NCBI GenBank assembly: GCA_020846005.1
Contig: JADLEQ010000001.1
Span: 1-64,000 of the forward strand
Direction of reading: 5' to 3'
DNA: 64,000 nt
DNA from: Polyangiaceae bacterium
Lineage (GTDB): Bacteria; Myxococcota_A; Polyangia; Polyangiales; Polyangiaceae
The notes under the pieces are model-generated. The model saw only the letters and a list, made by a program, of their open reading frames with translations, was not told where the DNA came from and made no database searches. Both the position numbers and the translations under genes were made by a program. This document shows positions 33,065 to 41,070 of this stretch, piece by piece; positions within the stretch are counted from its first letter, which is position 1, and each line of letters opens with the position of its first letter.

Positions 33065-34549
33065 CTAGCGCGCACCGCCAGCCCGCACGCGCACGGGCGC
33101 GAGTACCCCAGCGAGGAACAGCCCCGCCCAGACGATCACCCACCACCGGCCGATGCGCGAGTAGAGCGTCGGCGGGCGCGCCGCCGGCAGGTCGGCGGCG
33201 ACGAGCCCGGTCGCGCCGTGCCCGAGCGTCGCGAGCACCCGGCCGTAGGCGTCGACGGCGTAGCTCGGCCCGAACTGCCCCGCGCGCACCAGCGGCAGGC
33301 CCGCCTCGATCGCGCGGAGCTTCGCCTGCTCCGCGTGCGTCCACGCCATGGGCGACCAGCGCATCCCGGCGTCGTCGGACAGCACGGCGAGCAGCTCCGC
33401 GCCCTCCTCTCGCGCCGCCACCGCGGCCTCGGCGTACATCGACTCGTAGCAGATGAGCACGAACAGCTGCCGCCCGGCGGCCCGCCCCGTGGCCCACCGC
33501 GCCCCGGGCCGATGCCCCGCCTCGATGAAGGGCACGAGGCGGCGCTTCGAGGTGGCCTCGGTGAGCACGGGGAGCCCGCCCTCGCCCGGCTGCAGGAACG
33601 CCACGCCGTTCTGCGAGTCGGCCTGGTGGCGGCCCGCGAAGCTCGCGCCCACGACGACGCTCGTGCGCGCGGGGAGCCGCGTCGCGCCGAGCGGGCCGAT
33701 GCGGCGGATCCCCTCGGTGGTCGCCTGGACGTGCCAGTCGAAGGCCGTCTCCGGGAACAGGACGAGGTCGGGCTTCACCGGCCCGGCGAGCGCGCGCCGG
33801 TAGAGCGCGCCGTAGTGCTCCTCGATGACCCGGCGAAACGGGCCGGTGCCGGTGCCGAGCGAGTAGAGCCACTGCGGGACGGCGCCCTGCAGCGCCACCA
33901 CGCGGAGGGTGGGCGTCGACGCGGGCGCGAGCGCGAGCCGCAGGCCGCCGCCGAGCGCCGTCAGGGCGACGAGCGCGAGCGGCGGCGCCCAGGCGGCGCG
34001 CGCGCCCCAGCGCGGCTCGCCGAGCCGGTCGGCGACCAGCCCCGCCACGGCGAACCCGGCGGCGAAGACCAGCCCGGAGAGCCCGCTCGCGCCGACCACG
34101 CTCGCCGCCTGCGCGATCCACGTCGCCTCGGCGAGCATCCCGCCGAAGTAGAACGGGAACGAGAGCGCGCCCAACCCGCGGACGCTCTCGAGGAACGCCC
34201 AGGCCGCGCCGAGCGCCAGCGGCGCGACGCGCGGCGCCCTCGCCAGCACCCACGCGGCGAGCAGCGTGAACGCGGCCCACAAGACCAGGTGGTAGCCGAT
34301 CACGACGGCGTACACGCTCGGCGCGTAGAAGTAGACGCCCCACAGGTGCGCGCTCGCCACCACGCCCTGTACTGCGCCCATCGCGAGCGCGAGGCGCCGC
34401 GGCGCCGGCGAGCGCGAGGCCACCATCGCCGCCAGCCCCCACAGGACCGGCGCGAGCCACATCAGGTGACCCCAGCTCATCGCCGCGTGCGCCTGCACCA
34501 GCGCGGCCAGCACCGCGCAGGTCCACCCGAAGAGCCGCTCCCGCTTCAC
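33065..34549 (-). CDS. lnt: Apolipoprotein N-acyltransferase
   Basis: 494 residues. Adds the third acyl chain to the N-terminal Cys of lipoproteins in the inner membrane. Five to six N-terminal TM helices (~5-190) precede a periplasmic nitrilase domain (~215-465) with the catalytic triad in place: Glu in LVLFPETAFDW, Lys in SKRRLVPF, Cys in LICYESMY. A last TM helix closes the protein (WWVIVWAGLFLAG). GTG start overlaps the upstream stop (GTGA). It ends an operon led by a double-VWA lipoprotein. Fits the unusually lipoprotein-rich setting; another Lnt elsewhere cannot be excluded. Confidence 0.9.
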   Translation of the reverse strand: MKRERLFGWTCAVLAALVQAHAAMSWGHLMWLAPVLWGLAAMVASRSPAPRRLALAMGAVQGVVASAHLWGVYFYAPSVYAVVIGYHLVLWAAFTLLAAWVLARAPRVAPLALGAAWAFLESVRGLGALSFPFYFGGMLAEATWIAQAASVVGASGLSGLVFAAGFAVAGLVADRLGEPRWGARAAWAPPLALVALTALGGGLRLALAPASTPTLRVVALQGAVPQWLYSLGTGTGPFRRVIEEHYGALYRRALAGPVKPDLVLFPETAFDWHVQATTEGIRRIGPLGATRLPARTSVVVGASFAGRHQADSQNGVAFLQPGEGGLPVLTEATSKRRLVPFIEAGHRPGARWATGRAAGRQLFVLICYESMYAEAAVAAREEGAELLAVLSDDAGMRWSPMAWTHAEQAKLRAIEAGLPLVRAGQFGPSYAVDAYGRVLATLGHGATGLVAADLPAARPPTLYSRIGRWWVIVWAGLFLAGVLAPVRVRAGGAR

Positions 34550-34968
34550 GGCTCCCGCATCACCAGGCCGGAGCCCGGCTCGACGAACAGCGTGCGCGGC
34601 GGACCGCCGCCGAGCTCGAGGGCGCGGTCGCCCGCGCTCACCGGCGCGGCGCCTCGCGCCGGGAGCGCGAGGACGGGATAGTGAGCCCCGAGCCACGCGT
34701 GCAGCTCGGTGACGCTCGCGGAGGCGGCCGGCGGCGCGATCCCCTCGCTCACCACCCAGCGCCCCGAGTCCGCGGCGGGCGCGCGCCACGGCGCCGAGAC
34801 GCCCTTCATCCCCTGGAAGGGTACGGGATCGAACGCCCGGAGCGCCTGTCGCACCGAGAGCCCGCCGAGCGCGAGGATCGCGGCGCCGAGGCCGAGGAGG
34901 ATCCGGCGCCCGGGCGCCATCGGCCGCAGCGGCCCTCGCTGCCGGAGCGCGTCGACCTCGTCGGACAC
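34546..34968 (-). CDS. Small membrane-anchored protein of unknown function
   Basis: 140 residues from GTG 34968, or 124 from ATG 34920. A short basic N-terminus, one TM helix (RILLGLGAAILALGG) and a ~90-residue periplasmic part with VTELHAWLGAHYPVLALPAR and TLFVEPGSGLVMREP. No family recognised. I prefer 34968 because it leaves 14 bp to the upstream stop and gives a plausible cytoplasmic tail; the shorter form is possible. It overlaps the lnt start by 4 bp, so it may assist or be translated with Lnt. Confidence 0.55.
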   Translation of the reverse strand: MSDEVDALRQRGPLRPMAPGRRILLGLGAAILALGGLSVRQALRAFDPVPFQGMKGVSAPWRAPAADSGRWVVSEGIAPPAASASVTELHAWLGAHYPVLALPARGAAPVSAGDRALELGGGPPRTLFVEPGSGLVMREP

Positions 34969-34982
34969 GGTGGAGGCGGCGC

Positions 34983-35627
34983 TCAGAAGAGGGAGCAGAA
35001 CCCGCCGCAGAAGCCGGCGCCGCAGCCCGACGGGCCCGCCAGGGCCCAGAAGATGGCCTGCCCGCTCGGGTGGGCGTTCAGGCAGTCCTGCACGCACACG
35101 CCGTTGAGCGTGCCGCCGTCGTTGGTGAAGCAGCCGGACACCGCGCAGCTCACGATGGCGGCGCACTCGGCGTCGTCCTCGCAGTCGAGGCAACTCAGGC
35201 GGCAGTGGGTGTGGATGCAGCCGTCGCAGCCCGTCTCGCCGACGCCCAGGGTGCACTGCCGGACGGTGCCGCCCGTCCCGCCGCCACCGCCGGCGCCCGA
35301 GAGCCCCGCGGCCCCGGCGACGCCGCCGCTCCCGGAGGCCCCGCCGCTGCCAGCGCTGGCGCCGCCGCCGGCCTCGCCGCCCGTCCCCGAGATCCCGCCG
35401 GAGCCCGCGGCGCCGCCGCCGTCTCCAGCGGCGCCACCGCCGCCCGCGGTACCGCCCGCGCCGCCCGAGGTGCCGCCGCCCGTGCCGCCTGCGCCGCCCG
35501 TCTGCCCGCCCGCGGTGCCGCCCGTCCCGCCGCCGGGGCGGGCCGGGTGCTCGTCGGAGCCGTTGCAGCCGGCGGCCAGCGCCACGCCGAGCGTGAGGAG
35601 AGGGACGAGAGAGAGGAGGCGGTTCAT
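34983..35627 (-). CDS. Cys-rich lipoprotein with Gly linker
   Basis: 214 residues. Signal peptide with lipobox VALAAGC, a long Gly/Ala/Ser/Thr linker (~25-125), and a C-terminal domain with 16 or so Cys (GCDGCIHTHCRLSCLDC; GCGAGFCGGFC). ATG 35627 is preferred over ATG 35633 because GGAG lies at a normal distance from the former. Overlaps or abuts the stop of the VWA gene upstream. The Cys pattern CDGC-HTHC-SCLDC-C recalls small myxobacterial lipoproteins of unknown role. Confidence 0.7.
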   Translation of the reverse strand: MNRLLSLVPLLTLGVALAAGCNGSDEHPARPGGGTGGTAGGQTGGAGGTGGGTSGGAGGTAGGGGAAGDGGGAAGSGGISGTGGEAGGGASAGSGGASGSGGVAGAAGLSGAGGGGGTGGTVRQCTLGVGETGCDGCIHTHCRLSCLDCEDDAECAAIVSCAVSGCFTNDGGTLNGVCVQDCLNAHPSGQAIFWALAGPSGCGAGFCGGFCSLF

Positions 35628-35632
35628 CAGCA

Positions 35633-38600
35633 TCACTCCGCCGGCACGCAGCTCACCTGGAGATCCCAGTCGGTGAGGGTCGGGGTTTGGGCGTTGTCGC
35701 CGCTCGGCGCCAGCCGCGCGTCGATCCGGAGGTAGTCGGCGGAGCGCTGGGTCGTCGTCTCGAGCTCGAGCGTCCGATCGACGAAGGCGTCCCCCGGCGA
35801 ACCGGCGAGGTGCCCGGCGCTCTGCGTGTCCGTCGCGACGGCCGGGTCGCAGACGCTCGCGAGCGAGGCGCAGGCCTGCTTCCCCTTCGGGGGGAAGGTG
35901 GCGCTGTTCAGCCCTGCGCGCGTGAACCAGAGGCTCACCGGGCCGACGAGGTCGGTGACGACGCCCGTGCTGTCGTCCCGCTTGCCGGTGAAGACCTCGA
36001 ACGAGATCTTCGAGGTCGTGGGGGTCGTCGAGGTCCACGACCAGTTGCCCCAGACGGGGTAGTAGCCCGCGGGGCACATCCCGCTCGCGTCGTACTCGAA
36101 CGTCGCCGCGCCCGCGGTGTAGGTGTTCACGCACTGGAAGATGATGTCCGCGCGCGACAGCGGATCTCCCTGCACCATGTCGCAGGCGTGCGAGCACATG
36201 ATCATCTGCGACGGCGTCGTCGGGTTGTCGTAGTAGAAGCAGTTGCCCGTCGGGCACAGGCTCAGGTTGCTGCACTCGCCGGCGTTCGCCACCTGCGTGA
36301 GCGCCGTGGCGCTGGCCGTCGCCGCGAGCGACGAGCACGCGCCGCTCGTTGGGCAGCGCGACGTGACCAGGATCTGCGACCCGGCGAGATCGAGCGTTCC
36401 GCCGAGGGGCGGCGTCGGGATCGACAGGTTGCACGGCGTGGCGAGGTGCCGGATGGTGTTCAGCGCGTCGAGGAAGCCGACCGGGTTGCCGAGCGCGACG
36501 AGGAAGGCTTTCTGCTTGTTGCCGGAGCCGGCGAGCGCCACCTGGTCGAGGTTGGCGAGCGCCGTCCCGCCCTGACACACGCCGCGGCTCATGTCGCACG
36601 TCTGCCCCGAGGGACAGTCCGCGCTCGTCACGCAGCTCTGCGCGCCCACGCCGATGACGAAGACGCTGGTGCCTGCGTTGTAGGCCGTCTGCGCCACGGT
36701 GGCGACGTTCGAGACGAGGTTCGACGTGCAGCCCGTCGGCAGGCCATCCGTGACCAACACGAGCACGCGCCGGCGGCCGGTCGGGTTCGAGACGCCAGCG
36801 AGGTAGTTGTACGAGCCCTCGAGCGCCGGCCGGGTGGGCGTCCCACCCTCGGGGATGACCTCCTTGAAGCGGTTGAACGCCGCGGCCACCACCGGGTCGC
36901 CGAGCCCCGCCGTCGTGATCGTCTGCAGCGCGAGCCCCTGCGTGTTCGACGGGGTCTGGTACGTCGCGACCGTGCAGGAGTTGGAGTTCTCGTTCGAGTA
37001 GTAGTTGTAGGTGGGGCCGGCGGGCGTGGGCGGACAGGTCCCGCCCGTCTTGCCGCCGCACACCGGGTAGGGCGCGTTGCAGGGCTGCAGCCCCAGGAAG
37101 CCGCATCCGCTCGGCGTGCGGCACTTGTCGCAGCCGTTCGGCGCCGGGAAGAAGTTCAACCCGAAGCCCATGCCCTGGCTGTCGTCGCTGGCGAGGAAGT
37201 TCTTGAGGGCGGTCGTCGCTGCGTGCCAGAGCGTCACGCCGTCTTGCTGGGTGTCCATCGAGCCCGAGCGATCGAACACGAAGAACATGTCGACGGGGCC
37301 GGCGTCGCCGCGGGCGGAGCCGCCCGCGCAGGCGTCGACGCAGTCGTAGTCGATCTGGATCGAGGCGGAGAGATCGCCCTTGGCCGTGCTGCAGCTCGTC
37401 GGGCAGAGGGTGACGGTGTTCGCCGTGTTGTCGTAGAAGAAGCCGTCCCCCGCGCAGAGGCCCGGGGAGTCGACGCGCGGGAGCGTCGTCGGCGCGCCGC
37501 CGCTCGTCAGGATGACGGTGGCGCTCATCGGATCGACCACGCCGCCGGGCGGCGGGGCGGGCACCTGGAAGTCGCACGAGAGCGACTGATCGCGGATCGC
37601 GTTCAGCGCCGTGGTGACGTCGGTCGCGGTGCCGCCGTTCAAGATGTACGCGTTGCGGGTGCCCCCGCTGCCGGCGCGCGCCAGCGTGTTCAGGTGCTTG
37701 AGCTGCGCCCCGCCGCTCGAGTCGTCGATGCCGAGGACGAACGTCTCGATCCCGTACGAGTAGTAGTAGTTCTCGATGACCTGCGCGATCTCCTGCACCC
37801 GGCACGCCGCGATGTTCTTCGCGCTCTTGCCCTTCTTGCCGCCGCAGTTGCCGCAGTCGGTGGGCAGGCCGTCCGTGATGAGGACGAGGATGCCCTTGCG
37901 CGGGGTCGCGGCCGTCTGCCACTGGAAGACGGCGTCGAGCGCGCCGTTCACCGCCGGGAGCATCGGGGTCGACCCCGAGCGCGTGATGGTGTTCATCTGC
38001 CCCTGAATGGTCGGCGCGACGCCGGGCAGGAGCGCGATCGGCACGGTGAGGTTCGGGTTCGTGTACTGGGTGCCCAGACACTGATCGCCCGAGAGCGGGG
38101 GGAAGAAGTCGAGCCCCGCCGAGGCGCCGGACAACCCCGACGAGCCGACGAAGGTGTTCGTGCCGTCGCGCACGGCCGTCCACTTGCTCGTCGGCGAGTT
38201 CATCGAGCCGGAGCGGTCGACCATCAGCACCATGCCGAGCGGGATGCGCGTCGCGGCCTGCGGCGTCGAGCCGCAGGTGGGGGGCGGGCCCCCGCCGCTC
38301 GCGCCGACCAGCGTCACGTCGCCGCTCGAGTTGATCGTCGTGTTTCCGTCCGTCCCGGGCGGCGTGGACGAGTCGAAGTGGTGGCACAGCGGGTCGCACG
38401 GCATGTTCACGCACGCGACCGCGCCCGTGGACACCGCGCCGACGCGCCGCCCGACCTGCGCCTTCAGGTCGACCGCCTCGAGGCCCTCCATGCTGCACGC
38501 GCCCCACACGCCGGTCGTGCACACGCGCGTGCCCGTCGCGCAGTTCACCTGGTCGCCGCTCCGGCTCGCCACCTCGCCGCACGGCACCGCCTGCCCCTCG

Positions 38601-38896
38601 GTGGCGCACGGGCAGCCCTCGTTCGGCGTGAGGCAGCGGTAGCAGGCGTCCGTCACGCCCGGATCGGTGTCGTCGCAGTCCTCACCCGAGACACACCGCT
38701 GGCCGAAGCCGTCGCCGTCTGCGTCCACGCAGGTGCCCGGGCCGCCCCCGGACCCGCCCGTGCCCGCCGCCGACGGGGGCGGCGCGAGCGGATCGTCTCC
38801 GCTGCAGGCGGTGCTCACGACGACCGCCAGGACGGACCCGAGCAGCCACAGGAGGAACGCGCGGGCGACTGCGGGGGTAGGGCGGGGCGTCTTCAT
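35633..38896 (-). CDS. Double von Willebrand A domain lipoprotein
   Basis: 1087 residues. Signal peptide with lipobox VVVSTAC, short Gly-rich stretch, and a Cys-rich segment (~55-200; CVDADGDGFGQRC, a Ca2+-loop plus Cys pairs). VWA domain 1 (~218-420) has the MIDAS DRSGSMN and ITDGLPTDC. VWA domain 2 (~533-770) has DRSGSMD and VTDGLPTGC. Each is followed by a Cys-containing beta module ending LCPTSCST or LCPTGNCF. MIDAS residues look intact, so metal-dependent binding is likely at the cell surface. Heads an operon ending in lnt. A related single-VWA protein lies at 41071-43434. Confidence 0.85.
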   Translation of the reverse strand: MKTPRPTPAVARAFLLWLLGSVLAVVVSTACSGDDPLAPPPSAAGTGGSGGGPGTCVDADGDGFGQRCVSGEDCDDTDPGVTDACYRCLTPNEGCPCATEGQAVPCGEVASRSGDQVNCATGTRVCTTGVWGACSMEGLEAVDLKAQVGRRVGAVSTGAVACVNMPCDPLCHHFDSSTPPGTDGNTTINSSGDVTLVGASGGGPPPTCGSTPQAATRIPLGMVLMVDRSGSMNSPTSKWTAVRDGTNTFVGSSGLSGASAGLDFFPPLSGDQCLGTQYTNPNLTVPIALLPGVAPTIQGQMNTITRSGSTPMLPAVNGALDAVFQWQTAATPRKGILVLITDGLPTDCGNCGGKKGKSAKNIAACRVQEIAQVIENYYYSYGIETFVLGIDDSSGGAQLKHLNTLARAGSGGTRNAYILNGGTATDVTTALNAIRDQSLSCDFQVPAPPPGGVVDPMSATVILTSGGAPTTLPRVDSPGLCAGDGFFYDNTANTVTLCPTSCSTAKGDLSASIQIDYDCVDACAGGSARGDAGPVDMFFVFDRSGSMDTQQDGVTLWHAATTALKNFLASDDSQGMGFGLNFFPAPNGCDKCRTPSGCGFLGLQPCNAPYPVCGGKTGGTCPPTPAGPTYNYYSNENSNSCTVATYQTPSNTQGLALQTITTAGLGDPVVAAAFNRFKEVIPEGGTPTRPALEGSYNYLAGVSNPTGRRRVLVLVTDGLPTGCTSNLVSNVATVAQTAYNAGTSVFVIGVGAQSCVTSADCPSGQTCDMSRGVCQGGTALANLDQVALAGSGNKQKAFLVALGNPVGFLDALNTIRHLATPCNLSIPTPPLGGTLDLAGSQILVTSRCPTSGACSSLAATASATALTQVANAGECSNLSLCPTGNCFYYDNPTTPSQMIMCSHACDMVQGDPLSRADIIFQCVNTYTAGAATFEYDASGMCPAGYYPVWGNWSWTSTTPTTSKISFEVFTGKRDDSTGVVTDLVGPVSLWFTRAGLNSATFPPKGKQACASLASVCDPAVATDTQSAGHLAGSPGDAFVDRTLELETTTQRSADYLRIDARLAPSGDNAQTPTLTDWDLQVSCVPAE

Positions 38897-39132
38897 CGCA
38901 CTCTTCGGAGGGAGCCGACTCCGGCGGGTATCTCAAGCAAGATGCGTTCCCGGCCGCCCTGCGGCGGCGGTGGTCCGATCCGGCGGACCCCTGGCGGCGC
39001 GGGGCGGGTCACCCCGCAACTACTTCCTAGCGCCGCAAGCCTTGCGAAGCACCCCTCGGAGGCCTGGGTGGCGCAGGCGGCGCGGCGGGCGCGGCCGAGC
39101 GCGTGACCGTGACGCGCCGCGGCGCGCTTGGC

Positions 39133-39813
39133 TCACAGCTCCAGCGTCCGCCGGAACGCGATGTCGGCCCGATCGACGAACTTCGCCTTGGTGCGCTGCA
39201 GCACCTCCCGCGGCGAGCGGGCGATCCGGCCGGCGAGCGCGACGGCGGCGTCGTCGAGCTCTGCGGGCGGGTGGATCGAGCTGATGAGCCCGATCGCGCG
39301 CGCCTCGGCCGCGTCGATCCGCCGGCCCGAGAGGCACAGCTCGCGCGCGGGGCCGCCGCCGATCAGCTCGCGCAGCGGGGCATACACGACGTCGCCGAAG
39401 GCGATCTCCGGGTGGCCGAAGCTCGCCCGGTCGGACGCCACGCGCACGTCGCAGAGCACGGCCGTGTCGAAGCCGCCGCCGAGCGCCGCGCCGTCCACGG
39501 CGGCCAGGAGCGGCAGGGGGAAGCGGAGGAGCGCCTGGTGGTAGCGATCGCTCGAGGCCCAGAGCCGCGCGTGGAACGCCTCGTCGGTCGCCGCGATCCC
39601 GAACTCTTCGAGATCGAACCCCGCGCTGAAGCTCCCGCCCGCGCCGGCGAGCACGACGATCTTCACCGCGTCGTCCTCGCCGAGCGCGTGGAGCGCGTCG
39701 GTCGTCCGATCGCGGAGCTCCGTCGAGAGGGCGTTGCGCTTCTCCGGGCGGTTGAAGCGGATCCGCGCGACGCCGGGCGCGGGGCGGTCACAGACGAGGA
39801 GGGGCACGGTCAC
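39133..39813 (-). CDS. Enoyl-CoA hydratase/isomerase family protein
   Basis: 226 residues, shorter than the usual ~260, lacking most of the C-terminal helical extension. Crotonase-fold marks are clear: NRPEKRNALSTELRD, VVLAGAGGSFSAGFDLEEFG (oxyanion-hole segment), AVDGAALGGGFDTAVLCDVR and FGHPEIAFGDV. The usual catalytic Glu pair region reads GHPEIAFGDV, so one Glu is kept. Likely acts on a CoA thioester; substrate unknown. GTG start; TAGAGT lies 6 bases upstream. Divergent from the di-iron protein gene. Confidence 0.88.
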   Translation of the reverse strand: MTVPLLVCDRPAPGVARIRFNRPEKRNALSTELRDRTTDALHALGEDDAVKIVVLAGAGGSFSAGFDLEEFGIAATDEAFHARLWASSDRYHQALLRFPLPLLAAVDGAALGGGFDTAVLCDVRVASDRASFGHPEIAFGDVVYAPLRELIGGGPARELCLSGRRIDAAEARAIGLISSIHPPAELDDAAVALAGRIARSPREVLQRTKAKFVDRADIAFRRTLEL

Positions 39814-39819
39814 GGCGCC

Positions 39820-39825
39820 ACTCTA
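39820..39825 (-). promoter_or_regulatory. -10-like TAGAGT, 6 bases before GTG 39813
   Basis: Minus-strand TAGAGT followed by 6 bases and GTG; no ribosome site. Confidence 0.4.
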
Positions 39826-39880
39826 CCGCCGGCGGGTGTCACGGCCGTGAACGAGGGGTGTCCTGAGCCTCCGCATGAGT

Positions 39881-39893
39881 TAGACTGCGTCTA
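39881..39893 (+). promoter_or_regulatory. Promoter-like TAGACT inside an inverted repeat upstream of the di-iron gene
   Basis: TAGAC-TGC-GTCTA, a perfect 5-bp inverted repeat that contains TAGACT, the -10-like hexamer seen before 8983 and 14521. It lies 33-45 bases upstream of ATG 39926. A repressor or activator bound here would overlap the promoter. Confidence 0.4.
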
Positions 39894-39925
39894 GATCATC
39901 GCACCCCGAGCCGCCAGGAGCCCCC

Positions 39926-40948
39926 ATGACGCCCCCGCCCCCGCCCGCCCCGCCCACCGCCGAGCGCCTCGAGGCGCTGCTCGATGTGCACTACGCCTGG
40001 GGCTACGAGCAGACGCGGCGCGACCTGCGCGAGCTCTACTCCAAGGCGAAGCGCGCGCAGTGGGACGGAGAGACACGTCTCGACTGGTCGATCGACGTGG
40101 ACTTCGGCCGCGCGATGGTGCCCGAGTTCATGCACCCGCTCTACGGCTCCGAGGTGCTCGCGCGCCTCACCCAGCGGGAGCGCGACGCGCTCGCGCTCGA
40201 GCTGCCGGCGTGGATGCAGTCGCAGTTCCTGCACGGCGAGCAGGGCGCGCTGCTCGCGGCGAGTCAGCTCGTGAGCGCGGTCCCCGATCTCGACTCCAAG
40301 CTCTATGCGTCGAGTCAGGTGTTCGACGAGGCGCGCCACGTCGAGGTGTTCGACCGCTACCTGCACACGAAGGTCGGGCACTCGTACCCCATCAGCCCGC
40401 ACCTGAAGCACCTGCTCGACCTCATCCTGAAGGACTCCCGCTGGGACATGAAGCTGCTCGGGATGCAGATCATGGTGGAGGGGCTGGCGCTCGCGGCGTT
40501 CTCCGTCACGCGCGACACGGTGGACGAGCCGCTCCTCCGTTCGCTCACCACCTACGTGCTCCAGGACGAGGCGCGGCACGTCGCGTATGGCGTGCTCGCG
40601 CTGCAGGATCTCTACGGCGACATGACGGAGCGGGAGCGCGCCGAGCGGGAGGACTTCGTCTATGAGGCGGCGGTGCTGATGCGGGACCGGTTCCTCTTCC
40701 AGCAGGTGTGGGAGAAGCTGGGACTCCCGATGCAGGAGTGCACCGAGGCGACGCTGAACAACGAGGGACAGCGGCAGTTCCGGCGCATGCTATTCTCGAA
40801 GATCGTGCCGGCGGTCAAGCGCATCGGGCTGCTCTCCGATCGGCAGCGTGCGCGCTTCCACCAGCTGGGCATCCTGGAGTACGAGAGCTGGGAGGATCCC
40901 TTCGAGGCCCTGAAGGCGTCCGAGGCCGAGCAGCCCGCCGCGGAGTGA
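39926..40948 (+). CDS. AurF-like ferritin-fold di-iron protein
   Basis: 340 residues. Four-helix di-iron pattern: Glu in LHGEQGALLA, DEARHVEVF (E-x-x-H), Glu in QIMVEGLALAAF, and DEARHVAYG (E-x-x-H-x-x-x-G). Spacing resembles the AurF/CmlI p-aminobenzoate or arylamine N-oxygenase family and related ferritin-like oxidases. No signal peptide. AGGAG is 6 bases before the ATG, so unlike its neighbours it has a conventional leader. No biosynthetic cluster is nearby and no reductase partner is visible, so the substrate is unknown. Confidence 0.8.
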   Translation: MTPPPPPAPPTAERLEALLDVHYAWGYEQTRRDLRELYSKAKRAQWDGETRLDWSIDVDFGRAMVPEFMHPLYGSEVLARLTQRERDALALELPAWMQSQFLHGEQGALLAASQLVSAVPDLDSKLYASSQVFDEARHVEVFDRYLHTKVGHSYPISPHLKHLLDLILKDSRWDMKLLGMQIMVEGLALAAFSVTRDTVDEPLLRSLTTYVLQDEARHVAYGVLALQDLYGDMTERERAEREDFVYEAAVLMRDRFLFQQVWEKLGLPMQECTEATLNNEGQRQFRRMLFSKIVPAVKRIGLLSDRQRARFHQLGILEYESWEDPFEALKASEAEQPAAE

Positions 40949-41070
40949 GCCGCGCGGCTGGAGGACCCGCCCATTCCGCTCTCCCCGCAAGACTGCGCGG
41001 CGGGTGGAACGGTGCTAGCGTGCGCGCGCGGCGCGCCGGCCGGGCGCCCGGGCCTCACGCGGAGCTTCTC

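Noticed and set aside
39113-39126. 14-bp palindrome CGCGCCG-CGGCGCG as terminator of the enoyl-CoA hydratase gene
   Set aside because: No loop and only C/G; palindromes like this are expected by chance in such DNA.
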